A DNA stretch of 46,562 bases from JBJHAX01 sp050480705 (lineage in GTDB: Bacteria > Actinomycetota > Nitriliruptoria > Nitriliruptorales > Nitriliruptoraceae): contig JBJHAX010000015.1 of the NCBI GenBank assembly GCA_050480705.1, positions 1 through 46,562 on the forward strand, given 5' to 3'. The notes under the pieces are model-generated. The model searched no databases, was not told where the DNA came from, and worked only from the letters and a program-made list of their open reading frames with translations. Positions 23,886-33,664 of the stretch are shown here, piece by piece (the stretch's first letter is position 1; every line of letters begins with the position of its first letter). The position numbers were made by a program, and so were the translations under genes.

Positions 23886-25355
23886 TCAGGTGGCCTGGGC
23901 GAACACCGGCAATGCGACACGTCCGCTGCCACCCGATGGCGACTCGTCCCCGCCGGGCCGCACGGTCGGGGTGCGACCGGCGCGCACGGCGTCGCCCGCG
24001 CGGGTGCGCCGCACGTCGGTGATCGTGCCGGCGAGTGCGTAGTTGGCGGACGCATCGACCACCTCGGTGGTCACGAGGTCACCCGGTGCGATCTCGAGCG
24101 CCGGGTCGACGGGCACGTGGACGAGGTGGTTGCCGGGCGTTCGCCCCGACAGACGGGTCGGATCCGACTTGGAGGGCCCTTCGACGAGGAGTTCGACACG
24201 CCGGCTCACCAGCCGCCTGTGCGCGTCGAGGGAGTGGCGACGCACGAGCGTCTCGAGCCGTTCGTAGCGCCCAGCGATCACGTCGTCGGCGACGAAGTCG
24301 TCGTGCATGTCGGCTGCGGGCGTGCCCGGCCGCGGTGAGAACTTGAACGTGAACGCCTGGTCGAAACGGACCTGGTCAACGACCTCGAGGGTCTGCTCGA
24401 AATCGGCGTCGGTTTCGCCGGGGAAGCCGACGATGATGTCGGTCGTCAACGCGGGCGCCTCGAGCCGATCGCGGGCGGCGGCGACGAGGTCGAGGTAGCG
24501 GCGCTGCCGGTAGGAGCGCCGCATCAGCTTGAGGACGCGGTCCGAGCCCGACTGCAGGGGCAGATGCAGGTGCGGGCACACGGCGGGAACCTCGGCCATC
24601 GCGTCGAGGACGTCCTCGGTGAAGTCGCGGGGATGCGGCGAGGTGAACCGGATGCGCTCGAGCCCGTCGACACGGCCCAGATCCCGTAGCAGGTCGGCGA
24701 ACATGCTCGATCCGGTCAGGTCTCGGCCGTAGGAGTTCACGTTCTGGCCGAGCAGGGTCACTTCGATCACGTCGTCGGCGACGAGGTCTTCGACTTCAGC
24801 GACGATGTCGCCGGGTCGTCGTGAACGCTCCGGTCCGCGCAGGCTCGGGACGATGCAGAACGTGCAGGTGTTGTCGCATCCGACCGAGATCGACACCCAG
24901 GCGTGATGGTGGACCTCACGGCGGGCCGGCAGCGCCGAGGGGAATGTTTCGAGGGTTTCCACGAGTTCGACGACCGGCAACCGGGCGGAGTCGGCCTGGG
25001 TGAGCAGCGTCGGCAGCGACGCCAGGTTGTGGGTGCCGTACACGACGTCGACCCACGGGGCGCGCTCGGCGACACCTTCACCGTCCTTCTGCGCAAGGCA
25101 CCCGCCGACGACGATGGTGAGGTCCTCACCGGCGTCGCGACGGTCGTCCTTGAGTTGCTTGAGATGCCCCAGCGTTCCGTACAGACGGTTGTCGGCGTTC
25201 TCGCGCACCGCGCAGGTGTTGACCAGGACGAGGTCAGCATCGTTGGCGTCGTCAGCAGGGCGGTAGCCCATGCTCTCGAGGATCCCCGCGGCACGACCCG
25301 AGTCGTGCGCGTTCATCTGGCACCCGAAGGTGCGGATCGCGTAGCGACGTGACAT
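23886..25355 (-). CDS. miaB: tRNA-2-methylthio-N6-dimethylallyladenosine synthase MiaB
   Basis: 489 residues. MiaB is a radical-SAM enzyme with two [4Fe-4S] clusters that adds a methylthio group to i6A37. The UPF0004 domain cysteines are C12 (FGCQMN), C48 (NTCAVRE) and C86 (GGCLAQK). The radical-SAM triad is C160, C164 and C167 (GCDNTCTFCIVPSLRGPE). The C-terminal TRAM domain covers roughly 375-445 (VELLVEGPSKSD, GNHLVHVPVD). The last 40 residues are an extra, weakly ordered tail. The ATG at 25355 lies behind a modest GGGGA. It is the first gene of the miaB / dioxygenase-like / miaA series. Confidence 0.97.
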   Translation of the reverse strand: MSRRYAIRTFGCQMNAHDSGRAAGILESMGYRPADDANDADLVLVNTCAVRENADNRLYGTLGHLKQLKDDRRDAGEDLTIVVGGCLAQKDGEGVAERAPWVDVVYGTHNLASLPTLLTQADSARLPVVELVETLETFPSALPARREVHHHAWVSISVGCDNTCTFCIVPSLRGPERSRRPGDIVAEVEDLVADDVIEVTLLGQNVNSYGRDLTGSSMFADLLRDLGRVDGLERIRFTSPHPRDFTEDVLDAMAEVPAVCPHLHLPLQSGSDRVLKLMRRSYRQRRYLDLVAAARDRLEAPALTTDIIVGFPGETDADFEQTLEVVDQVRFDQAFTFKFSPRPGTPAADMHDDFVADDVIAGRYERLETLVRRHSLDAHRRLVSRRVELLVEGPSKSDPTRLSGRTPGNHLVHVPVDPALEIAPGDLVTTEVVDASANYALAGTITDVRRTRAGDAVRAGRTPTVRPGGDESPSGGSGRVALPVFAQAT

Positions 25356-25421
25356 GGCAGGTCCCCGGTGCGGGCGGGGTAGACAGGTGCGTGCTCGACG
25401 CTACCAGTGTTCGCCGTGTCC

Positions 25422-25442
25422 CATGCCGGCGGCGGGCATGGC
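25422..25442 (-). terminator. Possible hairpin between the small membrane-protein gene and miaB
   Basis: CCATGCC (25422-25428) and GGCATGG (25436-25442) are exact reverse complements with a 7-base GC loop. The structure lies 33 bases beyond the stop of the upstream small gene and before miaB. It may separate the two transcripts. The stem is short and lacks a U-tract, so this is tentative. Confidence 0.35.
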
Positions 25443-25474
25443 CCGGACGTGTCCAGCTCGCGCTCAGGCGAAGA

Positions 25475-25759
25475 TCAGGCGTCACCCGACGCGGTGGTGT
25501 AACGCCGCCTCGTCTGGTGGTGTTCGCTGCCCGCGCGGTCGAGATAGGTCCCGCGCCCGGTGGCGACCAGCACGACGGCCAAGATCGACAGCACGGCCGC
25601 GGAGACGCGGCCGCCGGGTGTCACGACGAAGACGGCGACGAGTGCCGCGAGCGCGGCGAACCCGAACCATGCGCGCAGCCGTGAATGGCCTGCGAACAAC
25701 GCGCCAGCGATCACAAGCCCCGGCACGCCGACGATCAGCCAGGTCTGCATCAGGTTCAT
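25475..25759 (-). CDS. Small membrane protein between recX and miaB
   Basis: 94 residues from the ATG at 25759, preceded by GGGGAGCAGG; the frame is open to 25813. Three hydrophobic helices are visible (about 6-23, 30-46 and 49-66), followed by a polar, basic C-terminal tail (TYLDRAGSEHHQTRRRYTTASGDA). I do not recognise a named family. Its position, 72 bases after recX on the same strand, suggests cotranscription with recA-recX, but nothing in the sequence links it to DNA repair. Confidence 0.65.
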   Translation of the reverse strand: MNLMQTWLIVGVPGLVIAGALFAGHSRLRAWFGFAALAALVAVFVVTPGGRVSAAVLSILAVVLVATGRGTYLDRAGSEHHQTRRRYTTASGDA

Positions 25760-25831
25760 CCTGCTCCCCTCCCGATACGACGGCGGCGCCTTGGCGAACC
25801 CGGGCACGGTCAAGCGTAGTTGGACGCGGGG

Positions 25832-26515
25832 TCAGTGGCCTGCGACGCGTTCGGTCTCGCGTTCTGCGAATACGGCCTGGCGGGCCGCCGCACGTGCGAG
25901 CCCATCGGTGTGTCCGCGCCTCGTGAGATGCCCGACGATCCGTCGAAACGCTGTTTCGGGTTCGAGTCCGGACATGCCCTGTGCGCGTTCACGTGCGAGC
26001 GCGAACGCCGCAGCACTCGGATCTTCACGTTCTGCCTGTGCGAGCACATGCTCCACCGTCGAGTGGTCGAATTCACGTGCAAGCAGGTCACGGCGGATGC
26101 GTGCCGCAGCGTGACCCCGCCGACGGCGTTCGTCGACGAAGGCCGCGGCGATCACCGCGTCGTCGACCAGACGGGCGGCACGTGCGTGGGTGAGGGCGTG
26201 TTCGGCAGCGGCGTCGTCGAAGCCCCGCTCGCGCATCTTGGTGCGCAAACGCCCTTCCGACTGCGGCGAGCCCATGGTGGAGCGGCGGATGAACGCAAGT
26301 GCCTGCGCGACCGTCTCGTCACCGGCGGTTGCAGCATCCGTGGCGACCGGCGTGTCGGTGCGAGGCGCAGTTCGCGCGGCGCTGGGCACCTCGGACGACG
26401 TGGCTGCCGTGTCGGGCGTGGCGATGCGGCCGTCCCCCGCCACGGCACGATCCCGGCCAATCGGTTCACGTGCGACGCCGTGCTCGGCGAGCCAGGTCTC
26501 GGCGTCCTTGGGCAC
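25832..26515 (-). CDS. recX: RecA regulator RecX
   Basis: 227 residues. RecX binds RecA and limits its filament. The three-helix RecX repeats run from about 70 to 220: ALAFIRRSTMGSPQSEGRLRTKMRERGFDD, VDDAVIAAAFVDERRRRGHAAARIRRDLLAREFD and AFRRIVGHLTRRGHTDGLARAAARQ. The first 65 residues are a low-complexity, Ala/Thr-rich extension. The GTG at 26515 begins 2 bases after the recA stop, with GGAGGT inside the last recA codons, so the two are translated from one message. Expression is therefore probably SOS-controlled through the box upstream of recA. Confidence 0.95.
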   Translation of the reverse strand: MPKDAETWLAEHGVAREPIGRDRAVAGDGRIATPDTAATSSEVPSAARTAPRTDTPVATDAATAGDETVAQALAFIRRSTMGSPQSEGRLRTKMRERGFDDAAAEHALTHARAARLVDDAVIAAAFVDERRRRGHAAARIRRDLLAREFDHSTVEHVLAQAEREDPSAAAFALARERAQGMSGLEPETAFRRIVGHLTRRGHTDGLARAAARQAVFAERETERVAGH

Positions 26516-26517
26516 GC

Positions 26518-27795
<1,278 letters not shown>

Positions 27796-27831
27796 CTTTC
27801 GTCAGGTGCGACGTCGACTGTGGACGGTAAC

Positions 27832-27845
27832 CGAACAGATGTTCG
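27832..27845. promoter_or_regulatory. LexA (SOS) box between recA and the divergent exonuclease gene
   Basis: CGAACAGATGTTCG matches CGAAC-N4-GTTCG exactly. It lies 37 bases from the first recA start and 83 bases from the exonuclease ATG in the 132-base divergent gap, so it could control both genes. Confidence 0.92.
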
Positions 27846-27849
27846 TTTG

Positions 27850-27863
27850 CGAACACGTGTGTC
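27850..27863. promoter_or_regulatory. Degenerate second LexA half-site
   Basis: CGAACACGTGTGTC has a perfect left half and the same ACGT core as lexA box 2, but its right half is GTGTC instead of GTTCG. It starts 5 bases past the perfect box and may bind weakly or by cooperation. Confidence 0.45.
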
Positions 27864-27927
27864 CACCACGGGCCGGGCGCCCCGGGGCCGGGTAGCGTTT
27901 CGACGCGGCCACCAGCCTCGGAGTTCC

Positions 27928-28686
27928 ATGACCCCGCCCGACGACGACGCCCCCGCCAGCCAGGCGCCGGACACCACCGGCATCACGCCGACCCGCTTCG
28001 TCTTCCTCGACACCGAAGCAACCGGCCTCGATCATCGGCGGCACGAACTGACCGAAGTGGCCTGGATCGTGCGTTTCGAGGACGGACGCGAAATCGAGCG
28101 CCAGTACTTCCCGGAGCACACCACCGACGGCGCGGATGCCGACGCACTCGTGCTCACACACTACGAGGAGCGCATCGCTCCCCAGACGCGCACGCCCGCG
28201 TCGACATGGCTTCCCGTCTTCCTCGACGACGCGCGTGGCGCGGTCCTGGTCGGCGCGGTGCCCGACTTCGACGCGCGCCACCTCGAGCGGATGTGCCACA
28301 AGCTGGGGCTCGAGCCGACCTGGGACCATCACCTGCTGGACGTCGAGACGCTCGCGCTGCCGCTGCTCGCACCGGGACCCGAGGCTCCACGCAGCCTCGC
28401 GCGCACCTGCGACGCGCTGGGCGTCCCGCACGATCGCGACCAGGCGCACGGTGCGTTGTACGACGCCCGTCAGGCGATGCGGGTGTTCGACGCGGTCTGG
28501 GAGTTGATCGCCCGTCTGCGCGCAGATGACGCGCCGCTGCCACCACCGGTTCCGCGCACATCCGACGGCGACGACGCACCTGCGCCCACCGACGCCGCTG
28601 ATGCCGACGCCGACCAGGATGCGCAGGCAGCAGCGCAGGCCGGTCAGTCCGAGCCGTCGAGCGCAACGCGCGACGCTTCGGCGTAG
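27928..28686 (+). CDS. DEDDh 3'-5' exonuclease (DnaQ/oligoribonuclease-like)
   Basis: 252 residues from the ATG at 27928 with GGAG 4 bases upstream; the longer frame from 27820 would run through the LexA box and is rejected. The exonuclease domain (about 22-200) has FVFLDTEATGLD (D28, E30), VPDFDARHLERM (third acid), and QAHGALYDARQAM with the His and final Asp of the DEDDh set. The last 50 residues are acidic and Ala-rich (TDAADADADQDAQAAAQAG). No polymerase is fused. It could trim DNA or RNA ends. Its divergent placement from recA across a LexA box suggests an SOS exonuclease, which is an inference. The 3' end overlaps thpR by 43 bases. Confidence 0.82.
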   Translation: MTPPDDDAPASQAPDTTGITPTRFVFLDTEATGLDHRRHELTEVAWIVRFEDGREIERQYFPEHTTDGADADALVLTHYEERIAPQTRTPASTWLPVFLDDARGAVLVGAVPDFDARHLERMCHKLGLEPTWDHHLLDVETLALPLLAPGPEAPRSLARTCDALGVPHDRDQAHGALYDARQAMRVFDAVWELIARLRADDAPLPPPVPRTSDGDDAPAPTDAADADADQDAQAAAQAGQSEPSSATRDASA

Positions 28687-29303
28687 CGCGCCCGTCCCTC
28701 GCCGGGCAGCGAACGCCACACACCGACGTAGAAGATCGTCCAGGTGACGGCGAGATCACCCAGCGCGTCCTCAACCGCACGTCGTGCAGCCTCCATCGTG
28801 GCTGCGCCGGCGCCGCAGCACCGGCGTGCGAGCGTCACATGCGCACGCAACGGCTTGTCGTCGACGGGCAGGCCGTCGGCTCGCAGCGCCCCACGAACCG
28901 ATGCCGCGACGGCCTGCAGCGCCCCTGCTGGTTCATCGGCGAGATGCAGCACCAGGGCACGGTCGCCAAGCGTCGTCACGCCACGCGCCGACAGCGTGAT
29001 GCCACCGGCCATCTCGTGGTCGCCAGAGCGCGCATCGTCCACACCCGCGCGCACCGCACGGGTGAGCTGCTCGACCGCGCCGGCCACTGCTGCGGGCTCG
29101 GTGCGCAGACGCTCGGTGCCGTGCGCGCCGTGATCGCCAGGCGTCTCGAGCGCACCGACGTAGGCGAGGGTCACATGCCAGCCGTCGGGGCGGGTCCAGC
29201 GAACGCCGCGGTGCGCACCCAGCGGCTCAAGCAGCGGCACGACCGCATCGACGAGGGCATCGGGCACGCCAGCCGCGACGAACCAGCGCGGCACGGACCT
29301 CAC
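28644..29303 (-). CDS. thpR: RNA 2',3'-cyclic phosphodiesterase (2'-5' RNA ligase family, ThpR)
   Basis: 219 residues. The 2H phosphoesterase family is recognised by two HxT motifs: WHVTLAYVG (H43, T45) and RAHVTLARR (H155, T157). Members hydrolyse 2',3'-cyclic phosphates on RNA ends, and some ligate tRNA halves in vitro. The GTG at 29303 overlaps the cinA stop as GTGA, so it is translationally coupled to cinA and lies at the 3' end of the rimO-pgsA-cinA-thpR chain. In other actinomycetes a cinA/thpR pair is common. The stop lies inside the exonuclease gene on the other strand. Confidence 0.92.
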   Translation of the reverse strand: MRSVPRWFVAAGVPDALVDAVVPLLEPLGAHRGVRWTRPDGWHVTLAYVGALETPGDHGAHGTERLRTEPAAVAGAVEQLTRAVRAGVDDARSGDHEMAGGITLSARGVTTLGDRALVLHLADEPAGALQAVAASVRGALRADGLPVDDKPLRAHVTLARRCCGAGAATMEAARRAVEDALGDLAVTWTIFYVGVWRSLPGEGRARYAEASRVALDGSD

Positions 29304-30625
29304 GTGCCGAGGACGCGACGACGCAGCAGCTCGAGCGCCGAGGTGCCCAGGCGCGTGAGCACGAGGGCGCGATCGCCGGGCAGCACACGCGAGGCGGCCT
29401 CGACGCGGCCGTCGGGACCCGCCACCGCCCAGAACATCGAACCGGGCGGATGCTCACCCACCGCGTCACCGCCTGCGACACCGGTCACGGCCACACCCCA
29501 GTCGGTCGCTAGGCGTGCACGGACCGCCTCCGCCAGCGCACAGGTCACCTCCTCGCCGACGCTGCCGTTGTCGTCGAGCAGCTGCCCGCCAACCCCCAGA
29601 AGTTCCTGCTTGGCCTCGGGCGAGTACACGACGACGCCACCCACGAGCGCCTTCGATGCGCCGTCCACACGCGCCAGTCGTCCCGCGACATCGCCGGCGG
29701 TCGCCGATTCGGCGAACGCCACGGTCTGGCCGCGCTCCTCGAGCGCACGCAGCACGACCTCTTCAAGCGATTCGTCGTCGACCGCGGCGACCGCCGGCCC
29801 GAGCGCCGCCACGATCGCGTCCACGACCGGCCGCGAACGCTCGCGCGCCGCATCCACGTCGCGGTCACTGACGGTCAACCTGATTTCGACACCGGTCGCG
29901 TGCGCGAGGAACGCGAGCGTGAGCGCGTCATGGCCGGCAACGAGCGGTTCCACGACCGCGGCGATATCGGACTCCCCCCGCCCGGCGACGAGCACCGAGC
30001 GGGTCAGGGTGGTGCGGCCCCCGGTCAACGCGACGATCTGAGGTGTCACGTGCTCGTCGAAGATCTTCCGCAGCTCCCAGGGCACTCCGGGAAGTGCGAT
30101 GATGAGCGTCGGCCACGGTTCACGCAGCGTCATCGCGAACGCCGGCGCGGTCCCCACCGCGGGGTAGACGCTCGCGCCGGCGGGTATGCGGACCTGGCGC
30201 AGGTTCTCCGGCGCCATCTCGCGGCCAAGTGCGGCGAAGCGCCGTCGGAGCACCTCTTCGAGGTCGTCGCGGTGCTCAAGTTCCACACCCGCTGCGGCAG
30301 CGACCGCCTCCCGGGTGAGGTCGTCGACCGTCGGTCCGAGCCCGCCCCCGATGATGACCACATGGACGCGGCCGGTCAGCCACCGCAGTGCCTCACCGAA
30401 TTCCTCGAGGTCGTCACGGACCGCGACGTGGTGGACCACGTCGACACCGAGGCGTGTCAGCTGGCGGCTGATCCAGGTTGCGTTGGTATCCGTGAGATCA
30501 CCGAGCAGCAGCTCGCTGCCGACGGACAGCACGGCCGCGAGGACGGGTTCGCCCTCGTCGACGCGCAACGCGGGATCGATGACGTCGGCCTCTGTCGCGT
30601 CCGGGCCCGGTGTCGCATTCGTCAT
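29300..30625 (-). CDS. cinA: CinA: molybdopterin-binding-like / NMN amidohydrolase fusion
   Basis: 441 residues. The ATG at 30625 overlaps the pgsA stop (TGATG) behind GAGGAG; the preceding GTG is an alternative. The N-terminal COG1058/MoCF domain (about 28-200) has VLSVGSELLLGD, DTNATWISRQL and IIGGGLGPTVDDLTREAVA. It is usually an ADP-ribose or nucleotide pyrophosphatase-like unit. The C-terminal CinA/PncC domain (about 285-440) has VAFAESATAGDVAGRLARV, VVYSPEAKQELLGV and AVTGVAGG, typical of nicotinamide mononucleotide deamidase used in NAD salvage. Length matches CinA (about 410-430). It lies between pgsA and thpR with overlapping codons. Confidence 0.95.
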   Translation of the reverse strand: MTNATPGPDATEADVIDPALRVDEGEPVLAAVLSVGSELLLGDLTDTNATWISRQLTRLGVDVVHHVAVRDDLEEFGEALRWLTGRVHVVIIGGGLGPTVDDLTREAVAAAAGVELEHRDDLEEVLRRRFAALGREMAPENLRQVRIPAGASVYPAVGTAPAFAMTLREPWPTLIIALPGVPWELRKIFDEHVTPQIVALTGGRTTLTRSVLVAGRGESDIAAVVEPLVAGHDALTLAFLAHATGVEIRLTVSDRDVDAARERSRPVVDAIVAALGPAVAAVDDESLEEVVLRALEERGQTVAFAESATAGDVAGRLARVDGASKALVGGVVVYSPEAKQELLGVGGQLLDDNGSVGEEVTCALAEAVRARLATDWGVAVTGVAGGDAVGEHPPGSMFWAVAGPDGRVEAASRVLPGDRALVLTRLGTSALELLRRRVLGT

Positions 30626-31242
30626 CACGGCTGCTCCTCGGCGGCCCGTCCTTCGACCTGCCCGGTCGCGGCGCGTGCCAGGCGCCCGGCACGGAACGCA
30701 TACTCGATTCCTGACCACACCGTGAGCGCCACCGCGACGTCGAGCAGGCGTGCCGCCACGACGAAGGGCAGGCCCGGGAGCAGGAACGCGGCGACAGCAA
30801 CGATCTGGGCGATCGTCTTGACCTTGCCCCATGCACTGGCGGGCATGACGAACTCGTGGCGGCGCACGAGGCGCACCCGCAGGCCGGTGACGGCGAGTTC
30901 ACGGACGACGATGACGCTGACCGCCCACCACGGAAGCTCGCCGACGAGCGCGAGGCTCGCGAGCGCGCCGATGACGAGCAGCTTGTCGGCGATCGGGTCG
31001 GCGAGCTGCCCCCAGGTCGTCACCCCGTTCCAGCGCCGCGCCACCCAGCCGTCGATCGAGTCGGTGGCTGCAGCGAACAGAAAGATCCCGAAGGCCCACC
31101 AGCGCGCGCGGCCACCGTCGTCGACAGTGAGCAGCCACAGGATCACCGGAACCAGCAGAACCCGCAGGAACGTGACGAGATTCGCCACGCTCCACCATGT
31201 GGCCTGCGGTTGCGACGCGCCGGGCGCCGGGGTGTCACCCAC
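30625..31242 (-). CDS. pgsA: CDP-diacylglycerol--glycerol-3-phosphate 3-phosphatidyltransferase
   Basis: 205 residues. PgsA makes phosphatidylglycerol phosphate, the committed step to phosphatidylglycerol and cardiolipin. The CDP-alcohol phosphotransferase signature D-x2-DG-x2-AR-x8-G-x3-D-x3-D is complete and is read from DSIDGWVARRW through GQLADPIADK. Several membrane helices follow (LLVIGALASLALV, WWAVSVIVVRELAV, IVAVAAFLLPGL, VVAARLLDVAVALTV). The start is the GTG at 31242: GGAGGT lies 7 bases ahead inside the last rimO codons, and the genes overlap by 8 bases. The longer frame (to 31584) lies antiparallel to no family sequence and is discarded. Confidence 0.95.
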   Translation of the reverse strand: MGDTPAPGASQPQATWWSVANLVTFLRVLLVPVILWLLTVDDGGRARWWAFGIFLFAAATDSIDGWVARRWNGVTTWGQLADPIADKLLVIGALASLALVGELPWWAVSVIVVRELAVTGLRVRLVRRHEFVMPASAWGKVKTIAQIVAVAAFLLPGLPFVVAARLLDVAVALTVWSGIEYAFRAGRLARAATGQVEGRAAEEQP

Positions 31243-32833
31243 GTGCGCCACCTCCGGTGACGACGCTGCCGACGAGGTCGACGCCGACGGCGCCGGTGAT
31301 GTCGACACGCACGATCCTGCCCGGTTCCAGCTCGGATCCCCCACGATCCGAGGCCGGCTGTGCAGCCACCTGCTCCACGATCGTGATCTCGCCGTCGGTG
31401 TCGGGCGCTTCCCGGTAGGAACGGGCCACCGCGGGGCCGTCGTCGTCACGGTGCTGGACGATGACGTCGAGTTCGCGTCCGACGTAGTGTCGTGCCGCAT
31501 CGTCGGCGAGCCGCTCCTGCAATTCGCTGACGCGGCGCAGGCGCTGCTCGACGATGTCGTCGGGCACCCGGCCGTCGAGGTCAACGGCGGCGGTGCCGTC
31601 CTCGGGGCTGAAGGCGAACAGGCCCACCCAGTCGAGCCGGTGGGTCACGAGAAAGTCCTCGAGCAGTTGCGCGTCGTGTTCGGTCTCGCCGGGAAACCCC
31701 ACGATGAAGTTCGAGCGCAACACGGCGTCGGGCGCCAGTTCCCGGATACGGTCGATGAGCGCCCCAAACCGCCGATGGTCGCCTGAGCGCGCCATTCGGC
31801 GCACGATGTCACCGCTGACGTGCTGCAGCGAGAGATCGAAGTAGTTCGCGACCACCGGGTTGCGTGCCATCGCGACCAGCAGCTCATCGGTCAGCTCGGC
31901 GGGCTGCAGATACATCAGCCGCAGCCGCTCGATCCCGTCGACCCCGGCGAGTTCGTCGAGCAGTCGGGGCTGCAACGCCCTACCGCCGTCGAGATCCTTG
32001 CCCCACGAGGTCGTGTTCTCGCTGACGAGGACGAGTTCGCGAACGCCGCGGTCAGCCAGGAACCGCGCTTCGGCGACGAGTTCGTCGAGGGGGCGGGACC
32101 TGAAGCGGCCTCTGAACGACGGGATCGCGCAGAACGTGCACACACGGTCGCAACCCGACGCGATCTTGAGATACGCCCACGGTCCGCCGCCATGTGCGCG
32201 AACCGGGAACCGTGGCCCGCTGGCCGGGATACGGTCGAGCTCATCCTGGGTCGACGCACGCGCCCGGTCCGTTGCGGCCGTCGCACCGTCATGTGGCCGG
32301 GTCCCGGACGTGTCGACCGTGGCCTGATCGGCGCCGGCGGGCACGACGTGGACGGGCAGCATCGCGCCGAGGCCACCGGCCGGTCGACTGCCCGGGTGGG
32401 CCTGGCCGACGCCGAGCACACGGGATCGGGCACGCCCCGACAGGACGTCGTCGAGAATCGACGGCAGATTCGCGTAGCCGTCGAAGCCCACGATCGCATC
32501 CGCCTCGGGGATGGCTTCGGCGAGATCCTCGGGGTAGCGCTGGGCCATGCAGCCCACGACCAGCACGGCACGCGCGCGTCCCTGCTCCTTGAGCTCGCAG
32601 GCCTCGAGAACCGTGTCGATCGATTCCTTCTTCGCTGGCGCGATGAACGTGCAGGTGTTGACGAGCACGACGTCGGCGTCGAGTGGGTCGTCGATGACGT
32701 CACGGCCGGCCTGGCGCAGCAGGCCGGTCAGCTGGTCGCTATCGACCTCGTTTCGCCCGCATCCCAGCGTCACGATCGCGACCGACGCCGAACGCACCGG
32801 GTCCATCTCGGCGAGGTCGCGCGAAGCAGTCAC
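31235..32833 (-). CDS. rimO: Ribosomal protein S12 methylthiotransferase RimO
   Basis: 532 residues. RimO methylthiolates an Asp of ribosomal protein S12 with two iron-sulfur clusters. UPF0004 cysteines are C25 (LGCGRNEVDSD), C61 (NTCTFIAPAKKES) and C95 (GCMAQRY); EVDSD at 29-33 separates RimO from MiaB. The radical-SAM triad is C228, C232 and C235 (SGCDRVCTFCAIPSFRG). A TRAM domain closes the protein. Residues about 145-212 are an insertion, low in conservation and rich in Ala/Thr/Asp, not found in typical (430-450 residue) members. The first codon at 32833 is GTG; an ATG at codon 10 (32806) is an alternative. It leads the rimO-pgsA-cinA-thpR chain and follows the RodZ-like gene. Confidence 0.95.
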   Translation of the reverse strand: MTASRDLAEMDPVRSASVAIVTLGCGRNEVDSDQLTGLLRQAGRDVIDDPLDADVVLVNTCTFIAPAKKESIDTVLEACELKEQGRARAVLVVGCMAQRYPEDLAEAIPEADAIVGFDGYANLPSILDDVLSGRARSRVLGVGQAHPGSRPAGGLGAMLPVHVVPAGADQATVDTSGTRPHDGATAATDRARASTQDELDRIPASGPRFPVRAHGGGPWAYLKIASGCDRVCTFCAIPSFRGRFRSRPLDELVAEARFLADRGVRELVLVSENTTSWGKDLDGGRALQPRLLDELAGVDGIERLRLMYLQPAELTDELLVAMARNPVVANYFDLSLQHVSGDIVRRMARSGDHRRFGALIDRIRELAPDAVLRSNFIVGFPGETEHDAQLLEDFLVTHRLDWVGLFAFSPEDGTAAVDLDGRVPDDIVEQRLRRVSELQERLADDAARHYVGRELDVIVQHRDDDGPAVARSYREAPDTDGEITIVEQVAAQPASDRGGSELEPGRIVRVDITGAVGVDLVGSVVTGGGARG

Positions 32834-32893
32834 GGCACAATTCCAGGGTCGACGCGTCGGCCCACACGGCCGTCGCGAACGTGCGAAACGCGC

Positions 32894-33664
32894 CTAGGCG
32901 CTGTCTGCGGTGTCGAGGTCGTCGACGTGGTAGGTGACCTCGGCGACCTGGCCACGCGCACCGGGCGCGCCCATGTCCTCGCCGTTGACTTCGAGCCGGA
33001 CTCCGCCGGCATTGCCCGCCCGCACGATGATCTCACTGTCGCCCTGGTACTGCAGCGTCTCGCCCGCCTCGACGATCTGTTCGAGGACGACCGCCCCGTC
33101 GACGGTGACACGCATCCACGAGGTCTCCTCGAGCGCGACGATGACCTCGACGCCGTCGAACACCGGCTCGGGTTCCGGCTCGGGCTCGGGTTCGGGAGCA
33201 GGCTCCTCGTTGTCGTTGGACGGTGCGGGCGCCGGCGGCGGACCCGCCGGTTCGTCGGGCGAGGCCGATTCGGGCGCGAACGACGTGCTGATCATGCCGA
33301 GGAATCCGAGGCCGGCGATGACGAGCACCCCGACGATCAACCAGGTCAGCCACGCCGGCGGCGACGTTCGCCGCGGCCCCTGCGGGACGCTGCCGGTCAC
33401 CAGGGTCGATGCGGGGATGTCTTCGGGGTTGCTGACCTGGGTGCGGAAGGTCGCGAGCAGCGGATCCGGGTCGAGACCGAGTTCGATCGCGTAGCTGCGA
33501 AGGAAGCCCTTGGCGTACACCTCGCCCGGGAACGCGTCGAAGCGCTCCTCCTCGAGTGCCCTGAGCTGCTCCATCCGTGCGCGCACGACGCGGGCGACGT
33601 CCTCGATGGTGCGCCCCTGGGCCTCCCGGGCCTCCTTGAGCGTGTCGCCGATTCCGGTGCTCAC
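32894..33664 (-). CDS. RodZ-like helix-turn-helix membrane protein
   Basis: 256 residues, GTG start behind AAGGA. An HTH_25 domain (about 5-70, IGDTLKEAREAQGRTIEDVARV to YAKGFLRSYAIELGL) faces the cytoplasm, one membrane helix spans about 104-126, an Ala/Pro and Glu-Pro repeat linker covers about 135-168, and a DUF4115 domain (about 170-246) lies outside. This is RodZ architecture. RodZ links MreB to the cell-wall machinery in rods, while in actinomycetes the role is less clear and mreB is not in the window. YAKGFLRSYA is the family signature. It sits 60 bases upstream of rimO on the same strand, and its neighbourhood (ftsK, rimO, pgsA, cinA) matches the usual order. Confidence 0.9.
   Translation of the reverse strand: MSTGIGDTLKEAREAQGRTIEDVARVVRARMEQLRALEEERFDAFPGEVYAKGFLRSYAIELGLDPDPLLATFRTQVSNPEDIPASTLVTGSVPQGPRRTSPPAWLTWLIVGVLVIAGLGFLGMISTSFAPESASPDEPAGPPPAPAPSNDNEEPAPEPEPEPEPEPVFDGVEVIVALEETSWMRVTVDGAVVLEQIVEAGETLQYQGDSEIIVRAGNAGGVRLEVNGEDMGAPGARGQVAEVTYHVDDLDTADSA

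Noticed and set aside
31243..31584. N-terminal extension of the pgsA frame
   Set aside because: Ser/Thr-rich, overlaps rimO in another register and precedes a perfect ribosome site at the GTG at 31242.
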